Source: Amyelois transitella
Taxonomy: Eukaryota; Arthropoda; Insecta; Lepidoptera; Pyralidae
Length of the DNA stretch: 64,000 nt
Direction of reading: 5' to 3'
Assembly (NCBI RefSeq): GCF_032362555.1
Contig: NC_083524.1
Location: forward strand, 6,806,001-6,870,000
Shown: positions 34,418-47,000 of the stretch, piece by piece
Position numbering within the stretch: the first letter of the stretch is position 1
Layout of the letters: every line of letters starts with the position of its first letter
The notes under the pieces: generated by a model
What the model was told of the DNA's origin: nothing
Databases searched by the model: none
Seen by the model: only the letters and a program-made list of their open reading frames with translations
Position numbers and translations under genes: made by a program

Positions 34418-37400
34418 TTACTCACAAGCAATCTTCCCATCAAACGAGCTCAAAGCGATACCAAACGCTTGCAAAGCACACAGCGGATATCTAAAATCCA
34501 TTGTGAACACATCCTCTGATATCCTACCAAATTGCATAACCACATAATCCGGTTCTGAATCGTGTACAATTTGAAAGTTCTTCACACTTGCCTGGGTTAC
34601 CCTCCCGTGGAAATTCAGGACATAAGATTGGGTTTCTTCGTTCCAGACTGGCGTTTTGTTGTGCAGTACTACTATGTCGTCCAGGTTTTGACTTTTCCAT
34701 CGTTCTAATAGCGTCTCGCTGTCGTCTTGAGGGGCTATGGCCACTCGCTGGCGGTCGGGAGTCATGCCCGGCAGAATCACTGTCATTTTGCGTGGTCCTT
34801 TGAAGCCTAGGACGTTCGTATCCTGAAAGTTATATTTATTGTTGATTGTTTGATATAAATCGTGATTAGATTCAAGTGTGTACAATTAGGAACACTCTAT
34901 ATCTTTCCCATGGATATCGTAAAAGGCAGCTGAAGGATATGCTTACAAACTTGGGATTATTCTTTTAGGCGATGGGCTAACAACCGGTCACTATTTGAAT
35001 TTGAAATATTAGCTTAATGATAGAATTGATATCATCAAGCAAAACAGCCGAACGTGACCTAGTGGTCGATTCGAGACTGTTGGCTCTGTTTACCCTGCAA
35101 GGGATATAGACGTGATAATATATATGTATGTTAGATACAATACCGATTCACGCCACAAGCTCATAGGGAATTTTAATAAAGCCTATTCTTATAAATGTGT
35201 GCCAAATTTTAGTGAAATAATTTGTTACAAAAAGGAATCAGTTATGGTTGAACTAGTGTTTTTAAACTTAAGTTGCCTTCTACGGCATCTGTAAGCATAA
35301 ATCGAGTAGCCATGCACTGGGAGTTCCCTACTCCATTGTACCAAAAAAAAAAAAAAACAGTACTTATCTAAATTAGAAAGCTAAGTATGCAAATAAGATA
35401 ACATTACGATAATACTCAATTTACATTATCATTTCCTAATAAGGTATCTATCGATGATTAATTATCGATCTGTCAATTAAGAACTACTGAAACTCGTTTA
35501 GTTTCGTGTCTTTTCCTATATTTAATCCTACATAATCCATACAAAGTGTGTTTGTTTGTCTTTGTCGTCACCACCGCTTAACTAATCTTGACTGGTCATT
35601 TGAATGTGGCCTTTGAGTCTTTTCGAGACTGTTGGCTCTGGCAACCCAGCAAGGGATATAGACGTGATTATATATATATATATATATATATGCTTTTGAA
35701 CACTTACCGGCCAATAGGAACACTTTCTTCCCGTGATATTTCATTTTGTAACTAATCGTAATTATATGTATGTAAATATACATTTAAAACTAGAGGCCGC
35801 CCGCGACTTCGTCCGCATGGAAACCCTATCAATTCCGCCGGAAATCCGGGATAAAAAGTAACCTAAATGTAATTATGGCTCTTCAGCTACCTACATACCA
35901 AATTTCATCGTAATCGGTTTAGCAGTTTTTGCGTTAAAGAGTAACAAACATCCATACTGACATACTTACTTTCGCATTTATAAAACAAGTAGGACATTAT
36001 CAATCAGTTTGCTCGAATATTATGCTTAATATCTTATTTGTATGCTTTAAACAGCAAGTCATAGCGAACTGTACCCGTATTATTATTCAACAACTGTATC
36101 TTTGTACCTATGTTTGACAAATAAATTGATTGATTTATCCGAAAAAAAATTATAGATACAGGTCTACCACTTTTATAAGTTACATCGGCATTGTTCGACG
36201 GCGCAGAATAGTACAACCGACCGCCGAATCTGGCCGAATGAAAACATTAGTGAAATAACGAACTTATTGCTTCTACATAGGATTTTAAATCCCAAAACAA
36301 CAGGAGTCGTGTATCTCGCTCATTACCGACTACCGCGACGACCTCCTGCGAACTTCAGACATGGCGCGTACCTACGCAATTAGCCAATAGCGAACGGTTT
36401 TGATTGACATTGACATGACAAAAATTGATTTCTGCGCAGGTACATCGGTGTAACTTATTAATGTGGTAGTACTGTACTTACATAGAGCACGGCCGCCAAC
36501 TCGTGTCTAGTTTTGGCGTGATCATGCTTCCTCCAGGCTTTGCCGTTGTCGTACACGGTGAACGCGAGCCCCAGCAGGTTCGCGCGCAGCTTTCCCGCGA
36601 AACTGTCCGCCGTGCGGGTAAGCTCTGTGGGGTCCGTGGATATTAAATAGTTGGATGTTGTTGATTTCTTGCGTTTGCGTGCTGAAAAGAAAAAAAAAAA
36701 GAAATTACATAAAACGATAGAAAAGTCAGCCGTGCTATTTTTATTATACTAATTAATATGATTTCATTTTAATTAATTTTGGTTCAAAGCAACAAAAGAA
36801 AACAAATAATAGGACCAATACATCTCTTTCCCATGGTTGTCGTAAAAGACGACTAAGGGATAGGATTATACCAAAATTTGGGATTCTTCTTGTAAGGTAT
36901 GGGCTAGCAACGTGTTACTATTTAAATCATAATTCTATCATTGAGCCAAATATCTGAACATGGCCTATTGGTCTTTTAGAGACTGTTGTATTTGTCTACC
37001 CCGCAAGGGATATCGACGTGATTATATGAAGGTATGTATGGAATGAATGGTACTTGCCCAAAGAAAAAACAGCCGAACGTGGCCTATCAGTCCTTTCCAG
37101 ACTGTTGGCTCTGTCTACCTCGCACGGGATATAGACGTGATAATATATATATATGTGTGTATGCACACGAACACTTACCGGCCAACAGGAACACTTTCTT
37201 CCCGTAATCTTTCTCTAAATGCAAGAAGTAAGTTGGGAAGAATCCCCTGTCCATTCCCTTGCGATCCCTGGCTATCCTACACTTGTACAGGGTGCCGTGT
37301 TTCGCCGGTGTCACCACGAATGTCTCCACGGCACCCTCCACTGAGCCTTCTATTTCTGCCGTCTGAAAGATGTGTAAATAATTTTACATTACATTGCAGA

Positions 37401-40400
37401 GGAACTATGAAATTTATCATTCACTTGTTATTGTTACTTAGTATCCTTTCAAATTTAGAATGTGCCCATGATCCAGATTTAGTCCATGATAAAGTAAATG
37501 AATCATCAGGATATCATATGTAGGGAAAGTTATAAAAATTATTCACAGTGAAAGAAGAAATATAAAAATAAAACAGGTAACAATACTAGACAGTAGACAG
37601 ATAGCCGTGTGGATACCGGCAATTTAGAACAGAGCCACTCCGTATGTTTCCCGAGATAAACGGCGACTAAGGGATAGGCTTATATGTACATTTGGGATTC
37701 TACCTCTCAAGCGATGGGCTAGCTTTGAATCTTGCCATTCCATCGTGAAGCCATACAACTGAATGTGGCCTTTCAGTCTTTTCAAGACTGTTGGCTCTGT
37801 CTGCCCATCAAGGTATATAGACGTGACTATACGTATGTATGTATAATAAATACTCAAGCTATTCCACCAAGTGAAAGAAACGATGTTTAATTTACGTAAT
37901 GATTGGCTTTAATTACTGAAAAAGCACAGTATAAAATTAAGAGGATGCCAATCAATTAAGAAAAGTTTATCTTAAGAGCCTATATAAACGATATTCATAT
38001 CTTCAACTTTAGTTCATTTTGAATCAAGGTACAAGTAAATTCACATATACAGGAATATATCATATTATATCTCGCATCATTGAGGTGAACAGCTGTCGTT
38101 TCAAGTTCGACCAAACATCGCATTACGTGACCTTTCGCTATTACTTACTACGAGTATGTTATGAATGATTGATCGAATGCATAACCTTTGACAAAAGAAA
38201 CTAAAATATGTATCACTGCATATGTTAAGCGTAACAAGTACAAATACCTGTTTTGTAGAGATTTGAAATATGACATTTAGGTTACTTATATGGCTTGGGA
38301 GTACACTAAGAGCGAATTTCCTGAAATTCCCGCCAGAACGAGGCGACTAAGGGATAGGCTTACAAACTTGGGATTCTTTTTTTTGGCGATGGGCTATCAA
38401 CCTGTCACTATTTGAATGTCAATTCTATCATTAAGCCAACGGGTATTTTTTTAATTTCACGCGGGCGTACTCTAGTTTTGTACTATATATCTATTATTCA
38501 ATTTTGCAATAAAATGTTAAATATGGCGGTCAGTGATGTTACCTGACTAGGCGACGAGTCCCTAGTCTTCATGCCCCGCTGCATGGGCGCCACGGCTGCG
38601 TCTGCGCACACGTCATCAGTGCTAACGTCGCGCCCCATACTACACACTGGTACACTCTCCTCTTCTTCCTCGCCACTGCCTGAGCCGTCTCCAACGGTCA
38701 GCACTTCTATTTGGTTGCCTAGTTCTGAAAATGATGCAACTTGATTTTGTGGGCCTTCAAGGAGTTCTCATATACGTGTTTACGACTAGACCCACAATCC
38801 TGCTAAAAAGTATTCGAAATAAACAAACAAGTTTATTTTTAGGATACGAAGTCAAAGGACAAGGAAGATTATTTTTTAAATTTTCTTCGATAATTTAGCC
38901 TTTAGCTTTAAGTCAGCTTTATTGTAACTAGCGATCCGCCCCGGCTTTTCACAGGTAGCACTTATAGATATAAACCTTCCTCAGAAAACCCTCTTAAACC
39001 AAATTCGCTCACAACTTTCTGAGACTAGCGCATACAGACAGAGAATTTTCACTTCATAATATGTAGTGATGTTAGTTCACAGGAAGAATCACGTGACTCT
39101 TATTATGGCCTGTTTTCAATTGCACCCTCTCTCATTAAATTTTGGAAGGAAGGAAGAATCATATGTTTGTGGTTAAAATATTGTACAGTCACATGTGGTT
39201 TTATACAATTCATTCATGATTTAAAATACCTATCAACAAAACAAACACTACTCATCCTTGATTGACTTCATCAGGTTACTCATAACAGACTTCTCTGCAA
39301 AACGGGTCAAAGTTTTGTAACAAGCAAGTATGTATAATTGTTGAAGTATTGACTAACTGAGTCATAGAATAGGTGATTCATAAGGCACATTACTAAAAAA
39401 CTTTTATCTAGGTCTATAAACAGGATAATAAAAACTATATTATTTCAAAGATAGAATAAATAAATTTTATTTAATTAGCATAATGTTAGCATAGCAGGGT
39501 TAAAAAAAAAATATTCCTATATTACAAACTGGTCCTGTATTTTGAAAGCTAGGGTTTGACCTTATTTTTTTTATTAGGAGTTAATATCCTAGTAATTTAT
39601 TAAGTTGTCTTCGCTATTGTAATTTTTTTGCAATTCTCTTGATCACCATGTTAATAAATTGACATGCATGTAAAAAAAAGGCAATTGAAAATTTCAATGT
39701 GTTTGAATAAGTTTTGTTTACTAGAAGAAAATGGGGTGGATCTCAGTAAGTAGGAATTAATCTAAAAATTAGAACTTTCATAACATAATTTTTTAAGCAG
39801 ATTGAAACATTAATTTGAAATTTCGCTCAAAGCTGTCATTCAAAAAGTAAATAAAAACAATAGGTACCTAATAGATATAGACATAAATAAAAGAAGCATA
39901 ATTAAAACGTGAAACCATAAAATGAGTTTACCTTTCCTTGGGTAGTAGTAATTATTTCAGTCAGATAATTTTAAAATTGAGTTACAAATAATTAAACAAA
40001 GAAATTTGTATAAAATCCTCACATAAAAAAATATTTATTGGGTATAAAGTGATGAAATGATTCATAGTAAACCAAGAATTACAGAGCTTTATCAAAAAAA
40101 AATTTTTTTTAATGCTTTATGTAGCAAGGACAGATTAAATCCATTTCAAAGTTCACTCTCTACAAACATTATGAGGAATACATAAGTTAGTGACAGTACT
40201 TACCATCATAAGTAGATATTCTATTGGTCTGGAGGGGTATTACTTGATCAGGGTTGACAGGCGACATGAGAAATTGCATCGGGCCATCATAGCCTGTTAT
40301 AAAAAAAGCGTACAACCAAAGTTAACATCGAGCTCATGCATGGGGAAGCTACACATTGATGGAATTAACGCGTGACGTAAAAATATTTAGTTCAGGAAAC

Positions 40401-40649
40401 TTACCGTGCAGTTCCCTTGAACGGCTACCTGAAATTGGGCGCTTAGCCGAACCAACCCTCAAATCATTGGCCTGTACCATTCCCGAGTTTTGCCTCTTTT
40501 GTCTCATTTTCTGCTCCATTAACTGACGCTAAACAGAAAGGAATATCATTTTAATAATAAGTTATACACATCTTATCGCATTAAAACTGAATTAAAAACT
40601 CGCTCACTTGCTGTTCTATTTTCTGATCACGCACATTTATCGAAGCCAT
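34418..40649 (-). CDS. ktub: King tubby (tubby/TULP family), 7 exons, complete
   Basis: Exons in transcript order: 40649-40608, 40528-40405, 40293-40204, 38724-38543, 37362-37179, 36681-36482, 34822-34418. All junctions are GT-AG with matching phases, giving 408 aa, close to ktub/TULP3 length. The short helical N-terminus ([19 protein letters not shown]) precedes a disordered acidic middle ([10 protein letters not shown]) and the C-terminal tubby barrel. In the barrel are [14 protein letters not shown] (phosphoinositide site), [19 protein letters not shown] and [18 protein letters not shown]. Both family signatures are present: [14 protein letters not shown] and [16 protein letters not shown] at the very C-terminus. 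Tubby proteins bind PI(4,5)P2 and carry membrane receptors into cilia; ktub also acts in rhodopsin endocytosis in flies. Introns hold six SINE-A copies and a partial exon duplicate. It shares its promoter region with l(2)tid. Confidence 0.95.
34888..35132 (+). repeat. SINE-A, 5' truncated
   Basis: AGGAACACTCTATATCTTTC to GATAATATATATGTATG, with a small internal rearrangement around 35000-35035. It starts 65 bases into the last ktub intron. Confidence 0.8.
35599..35692 (+). repeat. SINE-A 3' part, in duplicated block
   Basis: GAATGTGGCCTTTGAGTC to GTGATTATATATA, then (TA)n. It corresponds to the copy at 37069-37162. Confidence 0.8.
35693..35742 (-). pseudogene. Partial duplicate of ktub exon 5 with its splice donor
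   Basis: GAACACTTACCGGCCAATAG and GAACACTTTCTTCCCGT match the 3' end of ktub exon 5 and its donor (37173-37206) with two or three changes. On the minus strand it still reads [11 protein letters not shown] followed by GTAAGTG. The upstream neighbour is the same SINE-A 3' part as at the true exon. It lies in the last ktub intron and has no matching acceptor, so it is an exon fragment only. Confidence 0.8.
35797..35995 (+). repeat. Lepidopteran repeat F
   Basis: CGCGACTTCGTCCGCATGG, GGGATAAAAAGTAACCTA, ACCAAATTTCATCGTAATCG and AACAAACATCCATACTGACA, as at 13852. Confidence 0.75.
36189..36478 (+). repeat. Dispersed repeat D
   Basis: Starts TTCGACGGCGCAGAATAG and CCGACCGCCGAATC, and ends GATTTCTGCGCAGGTACATC and GGTGTAACTTATTAATG. 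It is matched along its length by 47360-47632 and at its 3' end by 1-91. Confidence 0.7.
36811..37067 (+). repeat. SINE-A with shared 3' flank
   Basis: The SINE-A body runs to about 37041. It is followed by GGAATGAATGGTACTTGCCC and AAAGAAAAAA, as after the copy at 22355. It then runs straight into another SINE-A 3' part. Confidence 0.85.
37069..37162 (+). repeat. SINE-A 3' part beside ktub exon 5 donor
   Basis: CAGCCGAACGTGGCCTATCA to GTGATAATATATATATATG. It ends 16 bases from the ktub exon 5 donor at 37178. Confidence 0.8.
37602..37843 (+). repeat. SINE-A, diverged
   Basis: Head TAGCCGTGTGGATACCGGC. Part of the CCATGGATGTCG block is lost. Tail GTGACTATACGTATGTATG. Confidence 0.8.
38338..38446 (+). 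repeat. SINE-A middle fragment
   Basis: CGAGGCGACTAAGGGATAGG to CTATCATTAAGCCAACGGG. Both ends are missing. Confidence 0.75.
38740..40190. other. ktub intron 3, no further feature
   Basis: AT-rich intron with no coding frame or named repeat recognised. Confidence 0.4.
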
Positions 40650-41017
40650 TTTTCCCCCTGAATATTAACTTATGATATAATTGAAATTATGAAGCACTAC
40701 ACCATTCATTAATTAGCACTCCTTTATTTCAAAATTGATACGAAAATTGGCATTTTGTAAGCTCATTTTTGTTTATAAATCATCTTGCCTACCGTTGCCC
40801 AGCAAAATGAAGTTGTGGAGTTGCCATTATTAAGAAAAACTACCATTAATGAACAATGCGATATTCTATTGGTAATCGATTTTCGTTGTATGAAGTCATG
40901 CGATTTGAATGTACTTTCGTGTATGAAGTAGTGTAAAACTACTTTTAATTTATGTGTTGTCTGTGGTTACGTCACTGTCAGATAGAAAACTTGTCAGTCG
41001 TTTACTTTTCTTCCAAA
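40650..41017. promoter_or_regulatory. Shared ktub / l(2)tid divergent promoter region
   Basis: Only 368 bp separate the two start codons, on opposite strands. The two 5' UTRs and both core promoters must lie here. No TATA box is placed convincingly, as expected for broadly expressed genes. Confidence 0.6.
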
Positions 41018-44000
41018 ATGGCTCCAACAAGGAGTATGTTCGGATTTTTAAATCCGAAAACCATTAGCGCAGTTATTTCGAGCAATGTTTCTAAAACTTC
41101 CAACCGCTTCGTGCACAAGTGCATCAACAGTGGAGATAACTTTATAAATGGCCCACTTGTTTCAGGTGTTACCTTAGCACACAAAAATTTTAAATGTAAG
41201 TTTTACATGCTTTCGTTACATCACCGGTGTCCGTTTATTTAGTATAAATGGCATGTAAATATTTAGCATGTGATGATATTATTTGTTAAGACTCAATATA
41301 GTTTGTTTCGGATAAACCTTGGAGTAGAATTCATCTGACATATCTTGAACATAACCTTAATTCAAATTTTCCAATAACATTCTTATTTCTAGATAACGTA
41401 GCTCAGTGTTACCGACAAATTCACACTACGCGTAGTCTGTGGGCTCGAGCAGACTATTATAAAGTTTTGGGCGTATCTAAAAATGCTTCTGCTAAGGATA
41501 TCAAGAAGGCATACTATCAATTAGCAAAAAAATATCATCCTGATGCTAATAAATCTGATCCAGAAGCTTCTAAAAAGTTCCAGGAGGTCTCAGAGGCTTA
41601 TGAAGTAAGGAACGCAATTTAACACTTTATGAACATTGAACATTAGCAATAATTATCGGTATGTTTACAAGAAAATAAAATGTTCAGGTTGCTTCATACC
41701 TACCAAATTTATCTCAAATAGCTTTATAACTGACTTCCTATTACTTTAAACTTTGAAATAGTTTACACAACTTGTGAAATGTTAAATTTTTGTATTAATA
41801 ATTTTTAATTAAAATATTTAATATGACAATTTGTTTGTTTGAGAGCATCTCGGAGCACTGGCAATATTTTTGCCTCTCAACTTTCTTCATTCCCTGTTTA
41901 ATTTAAGAGATATTGTTGTGTCTGCAAATATTTTTGTCTAATAGTGTTATTTTAAAATATTTTAAATAACAGTAGTGTTAGGATGGATGGACGATGCAAG
42001 TTGTGAAAGAAAAAATTAATGACATTGTTTTAAATGTACTTGCAAGCACTTTAAGCTGTATGCCAAATAATAATTATTATTTAAAAAATCCCTTTTTAGA
42101 TTCTGTCAGATGAGAATAAGCGTAAACAGTATGACACTTTTGGAACAACATCGGAGCAGATGGGCATGGGTGGAGGGCCTAGCGGTGCTGATGGTTTTAC
42201 CCACCAGTGGCAATACAAGTCTACGATAGATCCTGAAGAGCTGTTCCGGAAGATATTTGGAGATGCTGGGTTTAAGAGTGACACATTTGCTGACTTTGCC
42301 GAGAGCCAGTTTGGGTTTGGTGCGGCTCAAGAGGTTAGATTTAGTATTTTTTGTAATTTAGTCAATCTTAGCTGGTATTTAGATTTAACATATAAGCTTG
42401 ACCCTAACTTGGGTTGAATTATGGTGTTAAATGGTGTATGGCCTTCTAAAAACCACACTCATTTTTTTTCCTCATCTCTTTTGGAGAAAGGAAAGCAGCC
42501 CATGCACCCAGCTACTGCAAAAAACTATTGCTATCCCTTTTCACGTCATAATAAAAAACCGATACAGGGATAGATTTTTTGTAAGTCTTGCGTGCCATGT
42601 AGGTTCAGAACTACATAAAGATCACTACAAGAATGACAATTACTATGGATCAGCAATTTATTGCTGTTATTACTTCAAACAGTCTGTTATTTGTTATAAA
42701 ATTCCAGGTGATCGTCAACTTGAGATTCACTGAAGCTGCGCGTGGTGTGAACAAGGACATCAACGTGAACGTAGTGGACACATGTCAGAAATGTATGGGA
42801 AGCCGATGCGAACCGGGCACGAAGTCTATCAAGTGCACCTATTGTAACGGCACGGGCATGGAGACTTTCTCTAGAGGTTATTTCATGCTTTTTTTTTTCC
42901 TTGGCTTAGGAATTAAGTTTCATAAAGATTAGAATAGTACCTACCATTTTAAATAAACTTATGGAGCATATCAAGTAGATGCGCTGAATTTAATTAAATC
43001 TAGTATAGGTCCCATGGATAACATAAAAGGCGACTCAGAGATAGATTTGTAAACTTTGGATTCTTTTTTTAGGCGATTGGCTAGCAACCTGTCACTAATT
43101 GAGTATTAATTCTAGAGTGAAGCCAAACGACAGCTGACTGTGGCCTATCAGTCTTCAAAGCTGTTGGCTGTGTGTACCCCGCATGGGATATAGACGTGAT
43201 TATATGTATGTATGTCTAAACAATAATTATGCCAGCTTGTATATGAATTAATTTAAAAGGAGCAGTTATATCTCCTATGAAAACAATAACTGACCAACAC
43301 TGAGAAATAAACTTTATTGCATTTATTTAAGGTCCGTTTGTAATGCGCTCTACATGCCGACACTGTCATGGTACCAGAATGCTGATCAAATACCCATGTA
43401 TCGAATGTGAGGGGAAAGGACAATCTGTGAGTATAAACATATAATCACGTTTATATCCCTTGCAGGGCAGACAGAGCCAACAGTCTGAAAAAGACTGATA
43501 GGCCACGTTCAGCTGTTTGACTTAATGAGTTTATATTATATCATATTGCTTATGTGCTCAATGGATAGGTAGATTGGGTGCCATACATACAGTCACGTCT
43601 ATATCCGTTGCGGGGTAGACAGAGCCAACAGTCTTAAGATCGAAAGGCCATGTTCAGCTGTATGGCTTTATGATGGAATTGAAATTCAAATAGTGACAGG
43701 TTGCCGGCCAATCGCCTACAAGGAGAATCCTAAGTTTATTAGCCTTTCCTTTAGTCGGCTTTTACTACATCCATGGGGGAATATATGGAGTTGTCCAGTT
43801 GTATAGTGCATCTTATATATAAAATTCTCGTGTCACAATGTTTGTCCTCGTACTCCTCTGAAACGGCTTTACCGATTTTAACCCAATTTTTCATGCATAT
43901 TCAGTAGGTCTGAGAATCGGCCAACATCTATTTTTCATATCCCTAAGTGTTAAGGGTTGTCCACCCTTAACTTTTTTTTTTACTAGAAATTACATTTAAA

Positions 44001-47000
44001 AATTAATTATATGGCAAAACAATGTTTGCCGGGACAGCTAGTAATATTATATATTTTTCAATTTAATCGAACTTATTTTTTTTTTTTTTACAAAGGTACA
44101 ACGCAAGAAGATAACAGTGCCCGTGCCGGCCGGAGTGGAAGACGGTCAGACGGTGAGAATGGCGGTCGGGAACAACGAGATATTCATCACATTCAAAGTG
44201 GAGAAGTCCAATTACTTTAGGCGGGACGGGCCGGACGTGCACACGGAATGCTCGGTGAGTGAATTACATACATACATATGGTCACGTCTATATCCCTTGC
44301 GGGGTAGACAGAGCCAACAGTCTTGAAAAGACTGAATGGCCACGTTCAGCTATTTAGCTTAATGATAGAATTGAGTGTAAGTGAATTTATATATTTAAAA
44401 GCGAAAAACGCTGATGAATGGGATTCATTCGCTGATCGCGAACTCTTAATAAACTAATAAGCCAATAAATATTAATTCATTTATTTATATAATAATGTCT
44501 ATATTTCTTGCGGGTAGACAGAGCCGGCAGTCTTGAAAGAATGATAAGAAGTAGTAGAGATTTTGTAAAGTTTCTAAGGAAGTAGTATTTTACGTTAAGT
44601 AATGTCAACGGATAAAGAAATACTAGTTTAATATCCAGTAAACTTGCAACCACGGGTTTAAATTTTATAACTACTTTGCTTAATGATTCACAGCTTACAA
44701 ATTGAGAGTCCTCACGAAATATTTTAAGTTGAAATAAGATATAAAGAAATATGAGCTTTATTTCTTGTTCATCATGGTTCAATTTTCAAATTTCAGATTT
44801 CGGTTTCGCAAGCTGTTTTGGGCGGTACTGTGAGGATACAGGGTCTATACGAGGATCACACTATTCAGGTGAGTTCTATTTTCAAACGATTTGATGTATC
44901 TCCCGTTTATAATTTGTAGATGGCCAGTATTATTTTTTTTACTTTTGTTGATGTTCTGAGTTATTTAAAAAAATCGGATCAATCGCCCAGGTATGTTTTG
45001 TAGATGGCCAGTATTATTATGATACTTGTTGATGGAAGAGTTTTTTGATATATATACATATGTACGGGATTTAAGGCAAATTGTTTTTAATTTTCATTGT
45101 CAGCAATTTTTAAAATGTTTTACTCTTTCTTTTCTAATTCGTTAATGACCAGTACTTTGTATGTTTATTAATCGACAATTTTAACTTTTTTTTTCAATTT
45201 TATAGACAAGTGGTTTTCATTATATTTTTTTTTATATTTATAGATAGTGCCAGGCACGTCATCCCACTCGTCCATCCGCCTCTCTCGGAAAGGCATGAAG
45301 CGAGTTAGCCAGCAAGGTTACGGGGATCACTATGTCCATATAAAGATACAGGTATACTTACAACAATATTTATTTATTTGAAATATGCAACACATAAATA
45401 TGTAATGTATAGCAAAATTGGCGAAATTATTAGTTATAGTATTAATACCAGTCAAGCATTGTACTTATTTATCAAGTTTAAGAGCTTTTTTGCGACTACC
45501 TGTTGCTTACAGCCATGAGATTATAACCAGCTTGAAAAAATACATCAAGGAATCATTCGACAAAGCTTTATACGTGAACAATCACCTTGAAATTTTTCAT
45601 AACGCCATAGACAGTCTTTTTTAAATTGTCTTAATTTGAAAGAAAGCATAATTAAAGCTAATTTTATTAACCTCGCTATAAATTTCTGTCGCATTGTCTA
45701 AAAATTACAGGTGACTGCGGTGTTATGTTTATATATATATTTTTTATTATTTGTAGGTTCCAAAAACATTGTCAGACAAGCAAAAAGCGCTCATGTACGC
45801 ATACGCCGAGCTGGAGGAAGATACGCCCGGTCAAATACACGGTGTCTCCTACGATCGTGATGGTAAGAGAAAATAGCAGTTTTTTTTAAATAAAAAAAAG
45901 AATTATTTATTTATTTATATAACACACTTGGAGGATCTATTCACGGACATTGACAGAGCATATGTTTTATTTATTTTTAACCGACTTGGAAAAAAGGAGG
46001 TTTTCAATTCGCCCTTTTGTTTTTTCTTATTCTATCTATCTTTCTTATTCTATCTATCTTTTTATTGAAGTAAATCTGCCTGATGGTAAGCAAGATGATT
46101 GGTCAAGCTTAAATAATTACTGGAGAATAAAGACGCATAGAGAATATTCCAGATTTTAGTAATTCTAAAAAAACTCATACATCATAATATTCCCCAAGTC
46201 GTTAAGTTAAGGTTAATATGACATTGTTATTATATCTTATTAAATGCAAAGTTTTCAATTACATAATTATTTAGCCCATACATGACATCAACAGGAAATT
46301 AATAGTATTATAGTCAAAAAGAGTAATGCCTACCTTTCTTTTTTTATATAAACATTGCATCTAATATATAATAATTTAACAGACTTAAGATATGACTTGT
46401 CAATTTTCGTGAATAATCCCGCACATACCAAATAATAAGAACACTTATAAACTGTCCATTTCAGTCCAGTAAGAGTGAAAGAGAAATCTTTGAAGTTTAT
46501 AAATAGTTGAGTGAATGTTTTTAGCGATTTAAATTCACTTGGAAAAAAATATACCTTACAACATTGTCAAACTCAGCTTATTTTATAGTCAATTGCTAAA
46601 TTAATTTCATTATAAATTAATTATCAAGGTACGTCCGGATCCAATAACTATAACTTATACTAATCAATGCTCTTACGGTGAGGGTAAACATCGTGAGGAA
46701 ACCTGCACATTCAGGCAACTGAACGTGTAACCATGATCGTTCCAATACGCGTTAGGTTTATCTGCAAAGGTTGCGGAGGTCTGACGGGAGTCACTTCGTG
46801 TAAAAACCTGACTCACCAAATCTAGAATCCATGGTCAAAGGCATACCCCGGGCTTCTCTCCAGATTGGTGAGGATGCAACCGGAATTAAGCCAGGGGAAG
46901 CATTATATCTGGATCCAAAACACAACGTTTATTTTGCAGAAAAAACTAATAGCAGTAATAAGAATTCGGACGAAACAATACACCGGTTGAACCGTGACGC

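Noticed and set aside
46831-46939. ATG at 46831 as the start of an independent 148-codon gene
   Set aside because: The first 70 bases of that frame belong to dispersed repeat C, and the frame downstream of 46940 is better explained as a spliced exon.
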